Below are positions 8,447 to 17,921 of a stretch of DNA of 64,000 bases, piece after piece. The notes under the pieces are model-generated. The model was not told the DNA's origin and made no database searches. It worked only from the letters and a program-made list of their open reading frames with translations. This DNA is from Streptomyces violaceorubidus (GTDB lineage: Bacteria; Actinomycetota; Actinomycetes; Streptomycetales; Streptomycetaceae), in assembly GCF_000717995.1 (NCBI RefSeq), contig NZ_JODM01000001.1, positions 310,001 through 374,000 of the forward strand, written 5' to 3'. Position numbers and translations under genes: made by a program. Numbering within the stretch: the first letter of the stretch is position 1; every line of letters begins with the position of its first letter.

Positions 8447-9499
8447 ATGACATCCCCGCAGCCCGCTGAAACCCGGACGCAAAAGCGGTCCGCCCAGACC
8501 GCGACCCTCGCCGAGATCGCGCGCGAGGCCGGTGTGTCGGCGCCGACTGTTTCGAAGGTGCTCAACGGCCGGGCCGACGTCGCCCCCTCGACCCGGGCCC
8601 GCGTCGAGGAACTGCTCCGCGTCCACGGCTACCGGCGCAGGCGGGCCGAATCGACCCGCTCGCCCCTGATCGACCTGGTCTTCCACGAGCTGGAGAGCGC
8701 CTGGGCGATGGAGGTCATCCGCGGCGTGGAGAACGTGGCCAGGGACGCCGGGCTCAGCGTCGTGCTCTCCGAGAGCGCGGGACGCCTCACCCCCGGCCGG
8801 ACCTGGGCCGACCAGGTCGCCGCCCGCCGCCCGCACGGCGTGATCCTGGTCCTGTCCGGCCTCGACGAGTCCCAGCGGGCCCTGCTCACCAGCCGCTCCA
8901 TCCCGTTCGTGGTGATGGACCCGGCCGGAGACCCGGGGGCCGACGTGCCGTCCATCGGCGCCACCAACTGGCAGGGCGGCCTCGCCGCCACCCGGCACCT
9001 GGTCGACCTCGGCCACACCCGCATCGGCGCCATCAGCGGACCCACCCGCATGATGTGCAGCCGGGCCCGCGTCGACGGCTACCGGGCGGCGTTGGAGACG
9101 GCGGGGCTGCCGGTCGACCCCGGCCTGATCGTGACCGGCGACTTCCACCACGAGGCCGGCTACCGCCAGGGCCTCGAACTGCTGCGCCGCCCGGACCGGC
9201 CGACCGCCGTCTTCGCCGGCAACGACCTCCAGGCGCTCGGACTGTACGAGGCCGCGCGCGAGCTGGGGCTGCGCATCCCGCACGACCTGAGCGTGGTCGG
9301 GTTCGACGACCTGCCGGTGGCCCGCTGGGTGGGGCCGCCGCTGACGACCGTACGGCAGCCGCTGATGGAGATGGCCGAGGCGGCGGCCCGCCTGGTGCTG
9401 GACCTCGGGCGGGACGACGGCTCCTCGACGGCGACCCGCGTGGAGCTGGCCACCAGCCTGGAGGTGCGCAGCAGCACGGCGCCGCCCGCCGAGGGATGA
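8447..9499 (+). CDS. LacI/GalR-family transcriptional regulator
   Basis: 350 residues. The N-terminal helix-turn-helix with hinge (TLAEIAREAGVSAPTVSKVLNGRADVAPSTRARV, residues 20-55) is canonical for LacI. It is followed by a periplasmic-binding-protein-like sensor domain with LVDLGHTRIGAISGP, DGYRAALE, AVFAGNDLQALGLYEAARELGLRIP and VVGFDDLPVARWVGPPLTTVRQP. Members usually repress sugar uptake and degradation operons and respond to a sugar. No sugar transporter or hydrolase gene is adjacent, so the target is probably elsewhere. It stands alone, with about 150 bp upstream and 130 bp downstream; a -10 element directly before the ATG suggests a leaderless message. Confidence 0.93.
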   Translation: MTSPQPAETRTQKRSAQTATLAEIAREAGVSAPTVSKVLNGRADVAPSTRARVEELLRVHGYRRRRAESTRSPLIDLVFHELESAWAMEVIRGVENVARDAGLSVVLSESAGRLTPGRTWADQVAARRPHGVILVLSGLDESQRALLTSRSIPFVVMDPAGDPGADVPSIGATNWQGGLAATRHLVDLGHTRIGAISGPTRMMCSRARVDGYRAALETAGLPVDPGLIVTGDFHHEAGYRQGLELLRRPDRPTAVFAGNDLQALGLYEAARELGLRIPHDLSVVGFDDLPVARWVGPPLTTVRQPLMEMAEAAARLVLDLGRDDGSSTATRVELATSLEVRSSTAPPAEG

Positions 9500-9627
9500 G
9501 CGGCGCGTCTGAGAATTTCCGCAGAAGTCCGACCCACCTGTTCCAGTTTCAATAATTCGGACTTATGTTCCTTCCGGCGGGGCATCCGGGTGGGGACCCG
9601 AACGGACGCAGGGGCGGGGGCTGACGC

Positions 9628-10665
9628 ATGGCGGCGCGGGGCGGACAGGACGGGCGCGGCGGCCGGCGCCGGGGCCTGAAGGTGGCCGGCCTCGCCCTGG
9701 CCGGTTCCCTGCTGCTCGGCGCCGGGGCGGCGGGCTGGGCCTACTGGCACCTGAACAGCAACATCACGAGCGTCGACATCAACGGCGCGCTCGGCGACGA
9801 CCGCCCCGCGCGACCGGTCACCGTCCCCTCCGCCTCGCCCTCCGCGTCCCCGGTGCCCACCGGCGCCCTGAACCTCCTCGTCCTCGGCTCCGACTCGCGC
9901 GACGGCGAGGAGAACCGGGAACTGGGCGGCGGGGACAGCGGGGGCGCCCGCTCGGACACCGCGATGGTCGTCCACTTCGACGCGGGCCGCACCGCCGCCA
10001 CCGTCGTCAGCATCCCGCGCGACACGCTCGTCGACCGCCCCTCCTGCCCGCTGCCGTCCGGCGGGACGACCCGCGCGGCGAGTGGCGCGATGTTCAACAC
10101 CGCCTACGAACTGGGCGGCCCGGTCTGCGCGGTCAAAACCGTCGAGTCGCTCACCGGCGTGCGCATGGACCACTACGTCGAGGTCGACTTCTCCGGCTTC
10201 GCCGACCTGGTCGACGCGCTCGGCGGGGTCACCGTCACCACCGACGTCGACATCGACGACGACAAGAGCCACCTGCACCTGGACGCCGGCACCCACCACC
10301 TCGACGGCACCGAGGCCCTCGGCCTGGCCCGCACCCGGTACGGGCTGGCGGGCGGCAGCGACCTCGCCCGGATAGAGCTCCAGCACAAGCTCGTCAAGGC
10401 GCTGCTGGAGCAGATCTCCGCCACCGACCTGCTCACCGACCCCGCGCGCCTCTACCAGGTCGCCGACGCCCTCACCGGGAGCCTCACCACCGACACCGGC
10501 CTGGACTCGCTGGGCGAGCTGACGGACCTGGGCCGCAGCCTCGGGGACCTCGACGCGGACGACGTACGCACGCTGACGATGCCGGTGCTGCCCGCGCCCT
10601 CGGACCCCAACCGGGTGGTGGCCGACCAGCCGGACGCCGCCGACCTGTGGGAATCCCTGCGCTGA
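9628..10665 (+). CDS. LytR-CpsA-Psr (LCP) family cell-wall glycopolymer ligase
   Basis: 345 residues. A basic N-terminus is followed by one membrane anchor (about 16-38) and an extracytoplasmic LCP domain. Conserved elements are LNLLVLGSDSR, SDTAMVVHFD, VVSIPRDTLV, FNTAYELGGP and VEVDFSGFADLVDALGGV, then LDGTEALGLARTRYG with the Arg residues that hold the polyprenyl pyrophosphate head. LCP enzymes attach teichoic acids, arabinogalactan or capsule from lipid carriers to peptidoglycan outside the membrane. It is short for an actinobacterial LCP and has no C-terminal LytR_C domain. A single gene, 128 bp after the LacI gene; no operon partner is obvious. Confidence 0.93.
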   Translation: MAARGGQDGRGGRRRGLKVAGLALAGSLLLGAGAAGWAYWHLNSNITSVDINGALGDDRPARPVTVPSASPSASPVPTGALNLLVLGSDSRDGEENRELGGGDSGGARSDTAMVVHFDAGRTAATVVSIPRDTLVDRPSCPLPSGGTTRAASGAMFNTAYELGGPVCAVKTVESLTGVRMDHYVEVDFSGFADLVDALGGVTVTTDVDIDDDKSHLHLDAGTHHLDGTEALGLARTRYGLAGGSDLARIELQHKLVKALLEQISATDLLTDPARLYQVADALTGSLTTDTGLDSLGELTDLGRSLGDLDADDVRTLTMPVLPAPSDPNRVVADQPDAADLWESLR

Positions 10666-10694
10666 AAAGATTCTCCGGAACATCTGGCGGCGGG

Positions 10695-10721
10695 TGTCGA
10701 TCCGGGGCCCGCCCGCTCGAC
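10695..10721 (+). promoter_or_regulatory. Candidate ECF42-dependent promoter before the DGPF gene
   Basis: TGTCGA at 10695-10700 and CGAC at 10718-10721 are separated by 17 bp. This matches the ECF42 promoter pattern I recall (TGTCGA at -35, CGA/TC-type -10). The ECF42 gene itself lies directly downstream of the gene this promoter would drive, so autoregulation is likely. Confidence 0.65.
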
Positions 10722-10779
10722 ACCAGGAGTGAGAGGCCGGGGAGGAACCCCGGCCGCCGGACCACTCCGAGGAGTCACC

Positions 10780-11136
10780 ATGCCCCGCTACCTGTCGCTC
10801 ATCCGCATCGAGGAGACCGACACCCCCGCCGGCGGCCCCAGCCCCGAGCTGATGGAGCGGATGGAGAAGCTGATGGAGGAGATGACCAAGGCCGGCGTCC
10901 TGCTGGACACGGCCGGCCTGACCCCCACCGCCGAGGGCACCCGCGTCCACTACGAGGGCGGCCGGCTCTCCGTCACCGACGGGCCCTTCACCGAGACCAA
11001 GGAGGTCATCGGCGGCTACGCCCTGCTCCAGGCCAAGGACCGGGCCGAGGCGATCGAGTGGACCAAGCGGTTCCTGAAGACGCACGAGGAGTACTGGACG
11101 GTGACCTGCGAGGTGCGGCAGCTGATGGAGGGCTGA
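10780..11136 (+). CDS. YCII-related DGPF-domain protein
   Basis: 118 residues with the YCII/DGPF fold. It starts MPRYLSLIR and has the defining DGPFTETKEVIGGY motif in the second half, followed by AKDRAEAIEWTKRF and a short C-terminal strand. DGPF proteins are the standard genomic partners of ECF42 sigma factors, as here with the sigma gene 64 bp downstream. Their biochemical role is unknown; YCII relatives have a possible catalytic His-Asp dyad, but this is not demonstrated for DGPF members. A GAGGAG ribosome-binding site precedes the ATG, and a candidate ECF42 promoter lies 60-85 bp upstream. Confidence 0.9.
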   Translation: MPRYLSLIRIEETDTPAGGPSPELMERMEKLMEEMTKAGVLLDTAGLTPTAEGTRVHYEGGRLSVTDGPFTETKEVIGGYALLQAKDRAEAIEWTKRFLKTHEEYWTVTCEVRQLMEG

Positions 11137-11200
11137 GCCGACCGGGGGCCGACCGCGTCCCGTTTTGCCCCGGCTCCCCGAGGGTGTTGCATGGTGGGCT

Positions 11201-12451
11201 GTGGAACCACAGCCCACCGCCGCCCTCGAAACCGTCTTCCGGCTGGAGTCGCCCCGCGTCATCGCCGGCGTGGCCCGGCTCGTCCGGGACGTCGGCATCG
11301 CCGAGGAACTCACCCAGGACGCCCTGGTCGCGGCCCTGGAGCAGTGGCCCCGGGACGGAGTGCCCGACAACCCGGGCGCCTGGCTCATGGTCACCGCCCG
11401 CCGCCGCGCCGTCGACCTGATCCGGCGCCGGGAGACCTACGCCCGCAAGCTCGCGGAGATCGGCCGGGACCTGCCCGCCTCCACGCCCGCGCCCGAGGAG
11501 CCCGCCGACCCCGAGGACATCGACGACGACCTGCTGCGCCTGGTCTTCACCGCCTGCCACCCGGTGCTGTCCGCCGAGGCCCGCATCGCCCTCACCCTGC
11601 GCCTGCTCGGCGGACTGACCGTGCCGGAGATCGCCCGCGCCTGCCTGGTCCCCGAACCGACGGTCGCCCAGCGCATCGTGCGCGCCAAACGCACCCTGGC
11701 CAGGAAGAACATCGACTTCGAGGTGCCGTACGGCCCGGACCGCGCGGCCCGCCTCGGCTCGGTCCTGGAGGTCATCTACCTGATCTTCAACGAGGGGTAC
11801 GCGGCCACCGCCGGCGACGACTGGCTCCGCCCCGCCCTGTGCGAGGACGCCCTGCGCCTGGCCCGCGTCCTGTCCGCCCTGATGCCGAAGGAACCCGAGG
11901 TCCACGGCCTGACCGCGCTGCTGGAGTTCCAGTCCTCCCGTGCCGCCGCGCGCACCGGCCCCGACGGCGAGCCCGTCCTGCTCCAGGACCAGAACCGCCA
12001 CCGCTGGGACCGCCTGCTCATCGCCCGCGGCATCACCGCCCTCGACCACGCCCACGCCGGCTCCGGCGCCCCCGGCCCGTACGTCCTCCAGGCCGCGATC
12101 GCCGCCTGTCACGCGACGGCCTACTCGTACGAGGAGACCGACTGGGCGCGCATCGCCACGCTCTACGGCCTGCTCGCGGCCCGCGCGCCGTCCCCGGTCG
12201 TCGAACTCAACCGCGCGGTCGCCGTCTCCATGGCCGAGGGCCCCGCCCCCGCCCTGGCCCTCGTGGACGCCCTCGCCGCCGAACCCGCCCTGCGCGACTA
12301 CCACCTGCTCCCCAGCGTCCGCGGCGACCTCCTGCTCCGCCTGGACCGTACGGCCGAGGCCCGCGCGGAGTTCGAACGGGCCGCGTCCCTGACCCGCAAC
12401 GCACCCGAACGCGCCCTCCTGCTGCGCCGGGCCCGGGAGGCGGCCGGTTAG
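11201..12451 (+). CDS. ECF42-type RNA polymerase sigma factor with C-terminal extension
   Basis: 416 residues from GTG 11201. Sigma region 2 (residues 8-75: FRLESPRVIAGVARLVRDVGIAEELTQDALVAALEQWP, with GAWLMVTARRRAVDLIRRR) is followed by region 4 (ALTLRLLGGLTVPEIARACLVPEPTVAQRIVRAKRTL, 120-170). A long helical extension of the DUF6596/TPR type to the C-terminus contains FNEGYAA and LYGLLAARAPSPVVELNRAVA. The extension and the DGPF neighbour define group ECF42. No anti-sigma factor is present; the extension is thought to control activity. The stop TAG shares four bases (TTAG) with the stop of the convergent methyltransferase gene. Confidence 0.93.
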   Translation: MEPQPTAALETVFRLESPRVIAGVARLVRDVGIAEELTQDALVAALEQWPRDGVPDNPGAWLMVTARRRAVDLIRRRETYARKLAEIGRDLPASTPAPEEPADPEDIDDDLLRLVFTACHPVLSAEARIALTLRLLGGLTVPEIARACLVPEPTVAQRIVRAKRTLARKNIDFEVPYGPDRAARLGSVLEVIYLIFNEGYAATAGDDWLRPALCEDALRLARVLSALMPKEPEVHGLTALLEFQSSRAAARTGPDGEPVLLQDQNRHRWDRLLIARGITALDHAHAGSGAPGPYVLQAAIAACHATAYSYEETDWARIATLYGLLAARAPSPVVELNRAVAVSMAEGPAPALALVDALAAEPALRDYHLLPSVRGDLLLRLDRTAEARAEFERAASLTRNAPERALLLRRAREAAG

Positions 12452-13638
12452 CGGGCGGGGTGCCCGATCAGCATCGTCGGCGCCCCCGCGACCCGGGTCA
12501 GGAACACGGTCGCGGCGTTCGGCCCCTGCGGTTTGACCTTCTTCCGCAGCTCCTCCGGCTCCACCGCCGAGCCCCGCTTCTTCACGGTCAGCGTGCCGAC
12601 CCCGCGCTCCCGCAGCAGCGCCTTCAGCTTCTTGACGTTGAACGGGAGTTGATCGGTGATCTCGTAGGCGGTGGCGTACGGCGTGCGGTGCCGTTCGTCG
12701 GCGGTGACGTAGGCGATGGTCGGGTCGATCAGCCCGCCCGCCAGGTCCTCGGCCACCTCGGCGACCAGATGGGCGCGGATGACGGCGCCGTCGGGCTCGT
12801 ACAGGTACCTCCCGACCGGCCGGGCCTCGGGGTCCGGCAGCATGGTCGCGGGCGTCGCGTAGATCCCCGCCCCGGCGGGCAGCAGCGTCGCCCGCCGCGC
12901 CCCCGGCGTCACGTCCGGGCCGAACCACAGCACGGCCTCCTTGACGTCCCCGCCGTCCGAGACCCACTCGGCCGTCGCCTCCGGGGGGATCGCCTCGTGC
13001 GGGATGCCGGGCGCGATCTTCAGCAGGCCCAGCGGCGCCCCGAGCGCGGCGGACACCGCCCAGGACAGGGGCGGGGAGTAGGCCTCCGGGTCGAAGATCC
13101 GGCCGCGCTTGGAGGAGCGCCGGGCGGGATCGACGAACACGGCGTCGTAGCCGGCCGTGTCCACCTCCGTCACATCTGCCTCGCGCACCTCGATCAGACC
13201 GGCGAGACCGAGCGCGTCGGCGTTGGCGCGGGCCGCCGCGACGGTGACCGGGTCGCGGTCCACGGCGAGGACCCTGATCCCGGCTCGGGCGAACGCGATC
13301 GCGTCGCCGCCGATACCGCAGCACAGGTCGGCGACGGATCGCACACCGAGCGCCTGGAGGCTCTCGGCCCGGTACGCCGCCACGCTCGCCCGCGTGGACT
13401 GCTCCACCCCGTTCGGCGTGAAGAACATCCGCCGCGCGTCCTCGGCCCCGAACTTCGCAACCGCCCGCTGCCGCAGCCGCGCCTGCCCGAGCGCCGCCGA
13501 CACCAGCTCGGCGGGGTGCGTGCGCCGCAGCCGGGTCGCGACCGCCAACTCCCGCGCGGGGTCGGTGTCGCGGACCTCGTCGAGGAGCGCGCGGCCTTCG
13601 GGGGCGAGCAGGGCGAGGAGGGAGTCCAGGTCGTTCAC
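12448..13638 (-). CDS. Class I SAM-dependent methyltransferase, THUMP-like domain
   Basis: 396 residues. A helical N-terminal region (ELAVATRLRRTHPAELVSAALGQARLRQRAVAKFGAEDARRMFFTPNGVEQSTR) is followed by a Rossmann methyltransferase core. Its SAM motif I is VADLCCGIGGDAIAFA, motif II VLAVDRDPVTVAAARANA, with YDAVFVDPARR as motif IV (DPAR rather than DPPY). A C-terminal THUMP-like domain (LPFNVKKLKALLRERGVGTLTVKKRGSAVEPEELRKKV) suggests an RNA substrate. The family is conserved in actinobacteria, with the substrate not established to my knowledge. The start is GTG 13638; no strong RBS is visible, and a slightly longer N-terminus is possible. Confidence 0.85.
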   Translation of the reverse strand: MNDLDSLLALLAPEGRALLDEVRDTDPARELAVATRLRRTHPAELVSAALGQARLRQRAVAKFGAEDARRMFFTPNGVEQSTRASVAAYRAESLQALGVRSVADLCCGIGGDAIAFARAGIRVLAVDRDPVTVAAARANADALGLAGLIEVREADVTEVDTAGYDAVFVDPARRSSKRGRIFDPEAYSPPLSWAVSAALGAPLGLLKIAPGIPHEAIPPEATAEWVSDGGDVKEAVLWFGPDVTPGARRATLLPAGAGIYATPATMLPDPEARPVGRYLYEPDGAVIRAHLVAEVAEDLAGGLIDPTIAYVTADERHRTPYATAYEITDQLPFNVKKLKALLRERGVGTLTVKKRGSAVEPEELRKKVKPQGPNAATVFLTRVAGAPTMLIGHPAR

Positions 13639-13728
13639 CGACTCATTGTGGGCCAGTCGGTGGACGGTGTGCCTGCGGCGCGGTGTCGGGCCGGGTTCGG
13701 CGGCCGGGGACTGCGAGGATCCGGCACC

Positions 13729-14655
13729 ATGCGAGCAGTCGTACAAAATGACAAAAGTCGGGCGTTGCGTCGCGTGTCCCGGGCGCCTCGTGCCACCGCC
13801 GTCCTCGCCGTCGCCGTAGCCGCCCTCGCCGCCGGCTGCGCGCAGGGCGACGACCAGGGGGTGCGGGGCGCCGCAGGCCAGCAGGCGCCCCCGGCCCGCG
13901 CCGTCGACGGTGCGGCCAAGGCGCGCGAGGCCCGGGCGGCCCTGGTCGCCGCCGCCAAGCGCTGGGACCTGAAGAGGGTCCCGCTGGCGGCCCCCGCGCC
14001 CCCCGCGAAGAAGCCGGAGATCAAGGCCCGCGAGGGCTTCGAGGTCGACGGCCAGGAGTCGGACGGCCTCCCGCCGGTCTTCACCACGATCCCCATCAAG
14101 GAGAAGATCGTCTTCCTCACCATCGACGACGGCGCCGAGAAGGACCCGGCGTTCCTCAGGATGATGAGCGAACTGAGGATCCCGTACACCGTCTTCCTCA
14201 CCGACGAGGAGATCAAGGACGACTACGGCTACTTCAGGAAGATGCAGGCCCGCGGCGTCACCCTCAACAACCACACCCTGAGCCACCCCTACCTCCCCGC
14301 GCTCTCCTACGAGGAGCAGAAACGGGAGATCTGCGGCATGCAGGACGTGATGGAGAAGCGCTACGGCAAGCGCCCCGTCCTCTTCCGCCCGCCCTACGGC
14401 AACTACGACGGCGACACCCTGCGCGCCGCCAAGTCCTGCGGGATCAAGTACGCCCCGATCTGGAGCGAGGAGGTGTACGTCGACCACTGGGAGTACCGCG
14501 AGTGGGACCAGGACCTGCACCCCGGCGACATCGTCCTCACCCACTTCCGGGGCACCGACGACTGGGACGGCACGATGACCGACATGGTCCGCCGCTTCCT
14601 GGACCGGATCACCGCCGACGGGTACGCGGTGGCCCGCCTGGAGGACTACCTGTGA
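13729..14655 (+). CDS. Lipoprotein polysaccharide deacetylase (NodB homology, CE4)
   Basis: 308 residues. A basic N-terminus and hydrophobic core end in the lipobox LAAGC with Cys37, so the protein should be lipid-anchored outside the membrane. After a variable linker the NodB domain shows motif 1 TIDDG (catalytic and metal Asp133/134), motif 2 NHTLSH (His182, His186) and motif 3 RPPYG (220-224), plus LHPGDIVLTHF near the end. The metal triad is complete, so it is probably active on N-acetyl groups of peptidoglycan or another envelope glycan. It is divergent from the methyltransferase gene (90 bp between starts), and its stop overlaps the start of a paralogue. Confidence 0.92.
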   Translation: MRAVVQNDKSRALRRVSRAPRATAVLAVAVAALAAGCAQGDDQGVRGAAGQQAPPARAVDGAAKAREARAALVAAAKRWDLKRVPLAAPAPPAKKPEIKAREGFEVDGQESDGLPPVFTTIPIKEKIVFLTIDDGAEKDPAFLRMMSELRIPYTVFLTDEEIKDDYGYFRKMQARGVTLNNHTLSHPYLPALSYEEQKREICGMQDVMEKRYGKRPVLFRPPYGNYDGDTLRAAKSCGIKYAPIWSEEVYVDHWEYREWDQDLHPGDIVLTHFRGTDDWDGTMTDMVRRFLDRITADGYAVARLEDYL

Positions 14656-15386
14656 GGCGGGGGCGGTCCCGCCGCCCGGCCGTCGCCGCCTTGGCCGCCC
14701 TGTTGCTCCCGCTGGCCGCCTGCGACCGGCTCGCCGCCCCCGCCGAGCACGCGGCGGCGGTCGGGGACCCAGTCCAGGACAGCGGCCGGGGGCGCCGGCC
14801 GCCGCCGCCCGTCGTGGACCACGTCCGCACCGACGACCCGGTCGTCTTCCTCACCTACGACGACAGCGCCGAGCGCGACCCCGCCTTCCCCGGCCTGGTC
14901 CGTGACCGGCGCCTCCCGGTCACCCTGTTCCTCACCGGCACCGTCGCCGGACCGGCGTACGGCGACCTCGCGCGGCTGCGCCCGTTCGGCGCGAGCCTGC
15001 AGAACCACACCCTCGACCACCGCTCCCTGCGCGGCCTGCCCTACGCCGGCCAGCGCGCCGAGATCTGCGGCCAGCAGACCAAGCTCAGGTCCCGCTTCGG
15101 CGTCCGCGCCCACCTCTTCCGCCCGCCGCACGGCACGTACGACACCACGACTCTGCGGGCCGCCGCCGACTGCGGCATCACGGCTCTGGTCCTGTGGCGC
15201 GCCACCCTCGACGCCGACGGCGACCTCACCTACACCCGCGGCGAGCCCCGCCTCCACCCCGGCGACATCATCGCCGTGGACCCGGACCACCCGACGGCCA
15301 CGAACCTGACGGCCCGCACGGAGCGCCTGCTGGAGACGATCGAGGAGCAGGGGCTGAGGGTGGGCAACCTGGAGGACTACGTCTGA
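14652..15386 (+). CDS. Second lipoprotein polysaccharide deacetylase, diverged active site
   Basis: 244 residues, GTG start overlapping the preceding stop (GTGA). It has a short basic N-terminus, a hydrophobic stretch and a lipobox (LPLAAC). The NodB domain is a diverged copy of the upstream protein: motif 1 is TYDDS, with Ser for Gly, motif 2 NHTLDH and motif 3 RPPHG. Metal-ligand Asp and both His residues remain, so activity is plausible. It is shorter because the linker before the catalytic domain is reduced. The two genes look like a tandem duplication that has specialised; substrate specificity cannot be read from sequence. Confidence 0.9.
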   Translation: MRRGRSRRPAVAALAALLLPLAACDRLAAPAEHAAAVGDPVQDSGRGRRPPPPVVDHVRTDDPVVFLTYDDSAERDPAFPGLVRDRRLPVTLFLTGTVAGPAYGDLARLRPFGASLQNHTLDHRSLRGLPYAGQRAEICGQQTKLRSRFGVRAHLFRPPHGTYDTTTLRAAADCGITALVLWRATLDADGDLTYTRGEPRLHPGDIIAVDPDHPTATNLTARTERLLETIEEQGLRVGNLEDYV

Positions 15387-15556
15387 CGCCTTGACGCCGG
15401 TCGGCATCACCCAGCCCGTCCGGCGTTTGAGGACGAGGCCCGTTCAGGGCCGAAGCGGGGGTCTGGGGGCGGCAGCCCCCAGCGACGCCCACACCCACGC
15501 AGGGTGCCTTCACAAACCGGCGTTCACACGAAAACCCGGCCGACGCGCCGCCGGCA
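15387..15556. other. Intergenic region before groES with a dispersed-repeat-like hairpin
   Basis: No gene is seen. Bases 15413-15482 (CGTCCGGCGTTTGAGGAC, CCGAAGCGGGGGTCTGGGG) match a family of short intergenic sequences that I know to recur many times in Streptomyces genomes. It ends in a perfect 8-bp hairpin, CTGGGGGC / GCCCCCAG (15463-15482, loop GGCA), which could also terminate the deacetylase transcript. Confidence 0.6.
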
Positions 15557-15583
15557 TTGGCACTCCGCTTGACCGAGTGCTAA
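15557..15583. promoter_or_regulatory. CIRCE operator 1 (HrcA binding site)
   Basis: TTGGCACTC at 15557-15565 and GAGTGCTAA at 15575-15583 with a 9-bp spacer match the CIRCE consensus TTAGCACTC-N9-GAGTGCTAA with one change. It overlaps the groES -35 region (TTGACC, 15569-15574), so HrcA would block RNA polymerase until heat shock. Confidence 0.95.
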
Positions 15584-15596
15584 TCGCGGTCATAGT
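15569..15596 (+). promoter_or_regulatory. groES-groEL1 vegetative promoter
   Basis: A -35 of TTGACC at 15569-15574 and a -10 of CATAGT at 15591-15596, spacing 16, lie inside and just after CIRCE 1. Initiation is expected near 15603, at the left edge of CIRCE 2. Confidence 0.7.
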
Positions 15597-15603
15597 CTCG
15601 GCT

Positions 15604-15630
15604 CTGGCACTCCCCACCGGAGAGTGCCAA
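15604..15630. promoter_or_regulatory. CIRCE operator 2
   Basis: CTGGCACTC at 15604-15612 and GAGTGCCAA at 15622-15630 with a 9-bp spacer. It sits 20 bp after CIRCE 1, at the expected transcription start. Two CIRCE copies before groES are known in other Streptomyces. Confidence 0.93.
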
Positions 15631-15729
15631 CACAGCGACGGGCAGGTCCGGCACCCGCGACGACGGATCGACCTGGTCGCCACCTCAGACAGTTAACCCC
15701 GTGAGATCTCCGAAGGGGGAGGTCGGATC

Positions 15730-16038
15730 GTGACGACCGCCAGCTCCAAGGTTGCCATCAAGCCGCTCGAGGACCGCATCGTGGTCCAGCCGCTCGACGC
15801 CGAGCAGACCACGGCTTCGGGCCTGGTCATTCCGGACACCGCCAAGGAGAAGCCCCAGGAGGGCGTCGTCCTGGCCGTGGGCCCGGGCCGCTTCGAGGAC
15901 GGCAACCGTCTTCCGCTCGACGTCAGCGTCGGCGACGTCGTGCTCTACAGCAAGTACGGCGGCACCGAGGTGAAGTACAACGGCGAGGAGTACCTCGTCC
16001 TCTCGGCCCGCGACGTGCTCGCGATCGTCGAGAAGTAG
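15730..16038 (+). CDS. groES: Co-chaperonin GroES (Cpn10)
   Basis: 102 residues, the normal GroES length. The mobile-loop and roof sequences are standard: [35 protein letters not shown], then [45 protein letters not shown]. The heptameric lid closes the GroEL cavity in the cytoplasm during folding. The GTG start is preceded by a strong GGGGGAGG ribosome-binding site. Two CIRCE operators upstream place it under HrcA heat-shock repression. groEL1 follows after 120 bp in the same direction. Confidence 0.98.
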   Translation: MTTASSKVAIKPLEDRIVVQPLDAEQTTASGLVIPDTAKEKPQEGVVLAVGPGRFEDGNRLPLDVSVGDVVLYSKYGGTEVKYNGEEYLVLSARDVLAIVEK

Positions 16039-16064
16039 TTCACCCGAAGCACCTTGCTTTCCAG

Positions 16065-16114
16065 CTGCGCCCCTGGCTCCCGCGACCATAAAAAGCCGGG
16101 CGTCGGGGGCGCAG
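16065..16114 (+). other. Stem-loop between groES and groEL1
   Basis: CTGCGCCCC (16065-16073) pairs perfectly with GGGGCGCAG (16106-16114) in the spacer of the bicistronic message. It may be a partial terminator or an RNA-processing element setting the groES:groEL ratio; this is inference. Confidence 0.5.
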
Positions 16115-16125
16115 TTGCCGTATAA

Positions 16126-17778
<1,653 letters not shown>

Positions 17779-17813
17779 GTGCTGCGCCGAGCCGAGCATT
17801 GAGCTGAACCGAA

Positions 17814-17850
17814 CGGTGCCCAGCACCCCCGCCGGGGGTGCTGGGCACCG
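17814..17850. terminator. Terminator after groEL1
   Basis: A perfect 17-bp stem (17814-17830 / 17834-17850) closes a 3-base loop. There is no T-tract, as usual in Streptomyces. It lies between convergent groEL1 and the next minus-strand gene, so it can serve both. Confidence 0.92.
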
Positions 17851-17921
17851 TCCGTCTGCCCGCCCCTACGGGGTGCTTTCCCCGACGGGCCCCACGGGCG
17901 TCACGACACGGCGAGGAGCCG

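Noticed and set aside
4327..8565. A 1412-codon minus-strand open frame opposite the MoxR and giant protein genes
   Set aside because: It is low-complexity Gly/Arg/Gln sequence without motifs, antisense to genes with clear domains and codon use.
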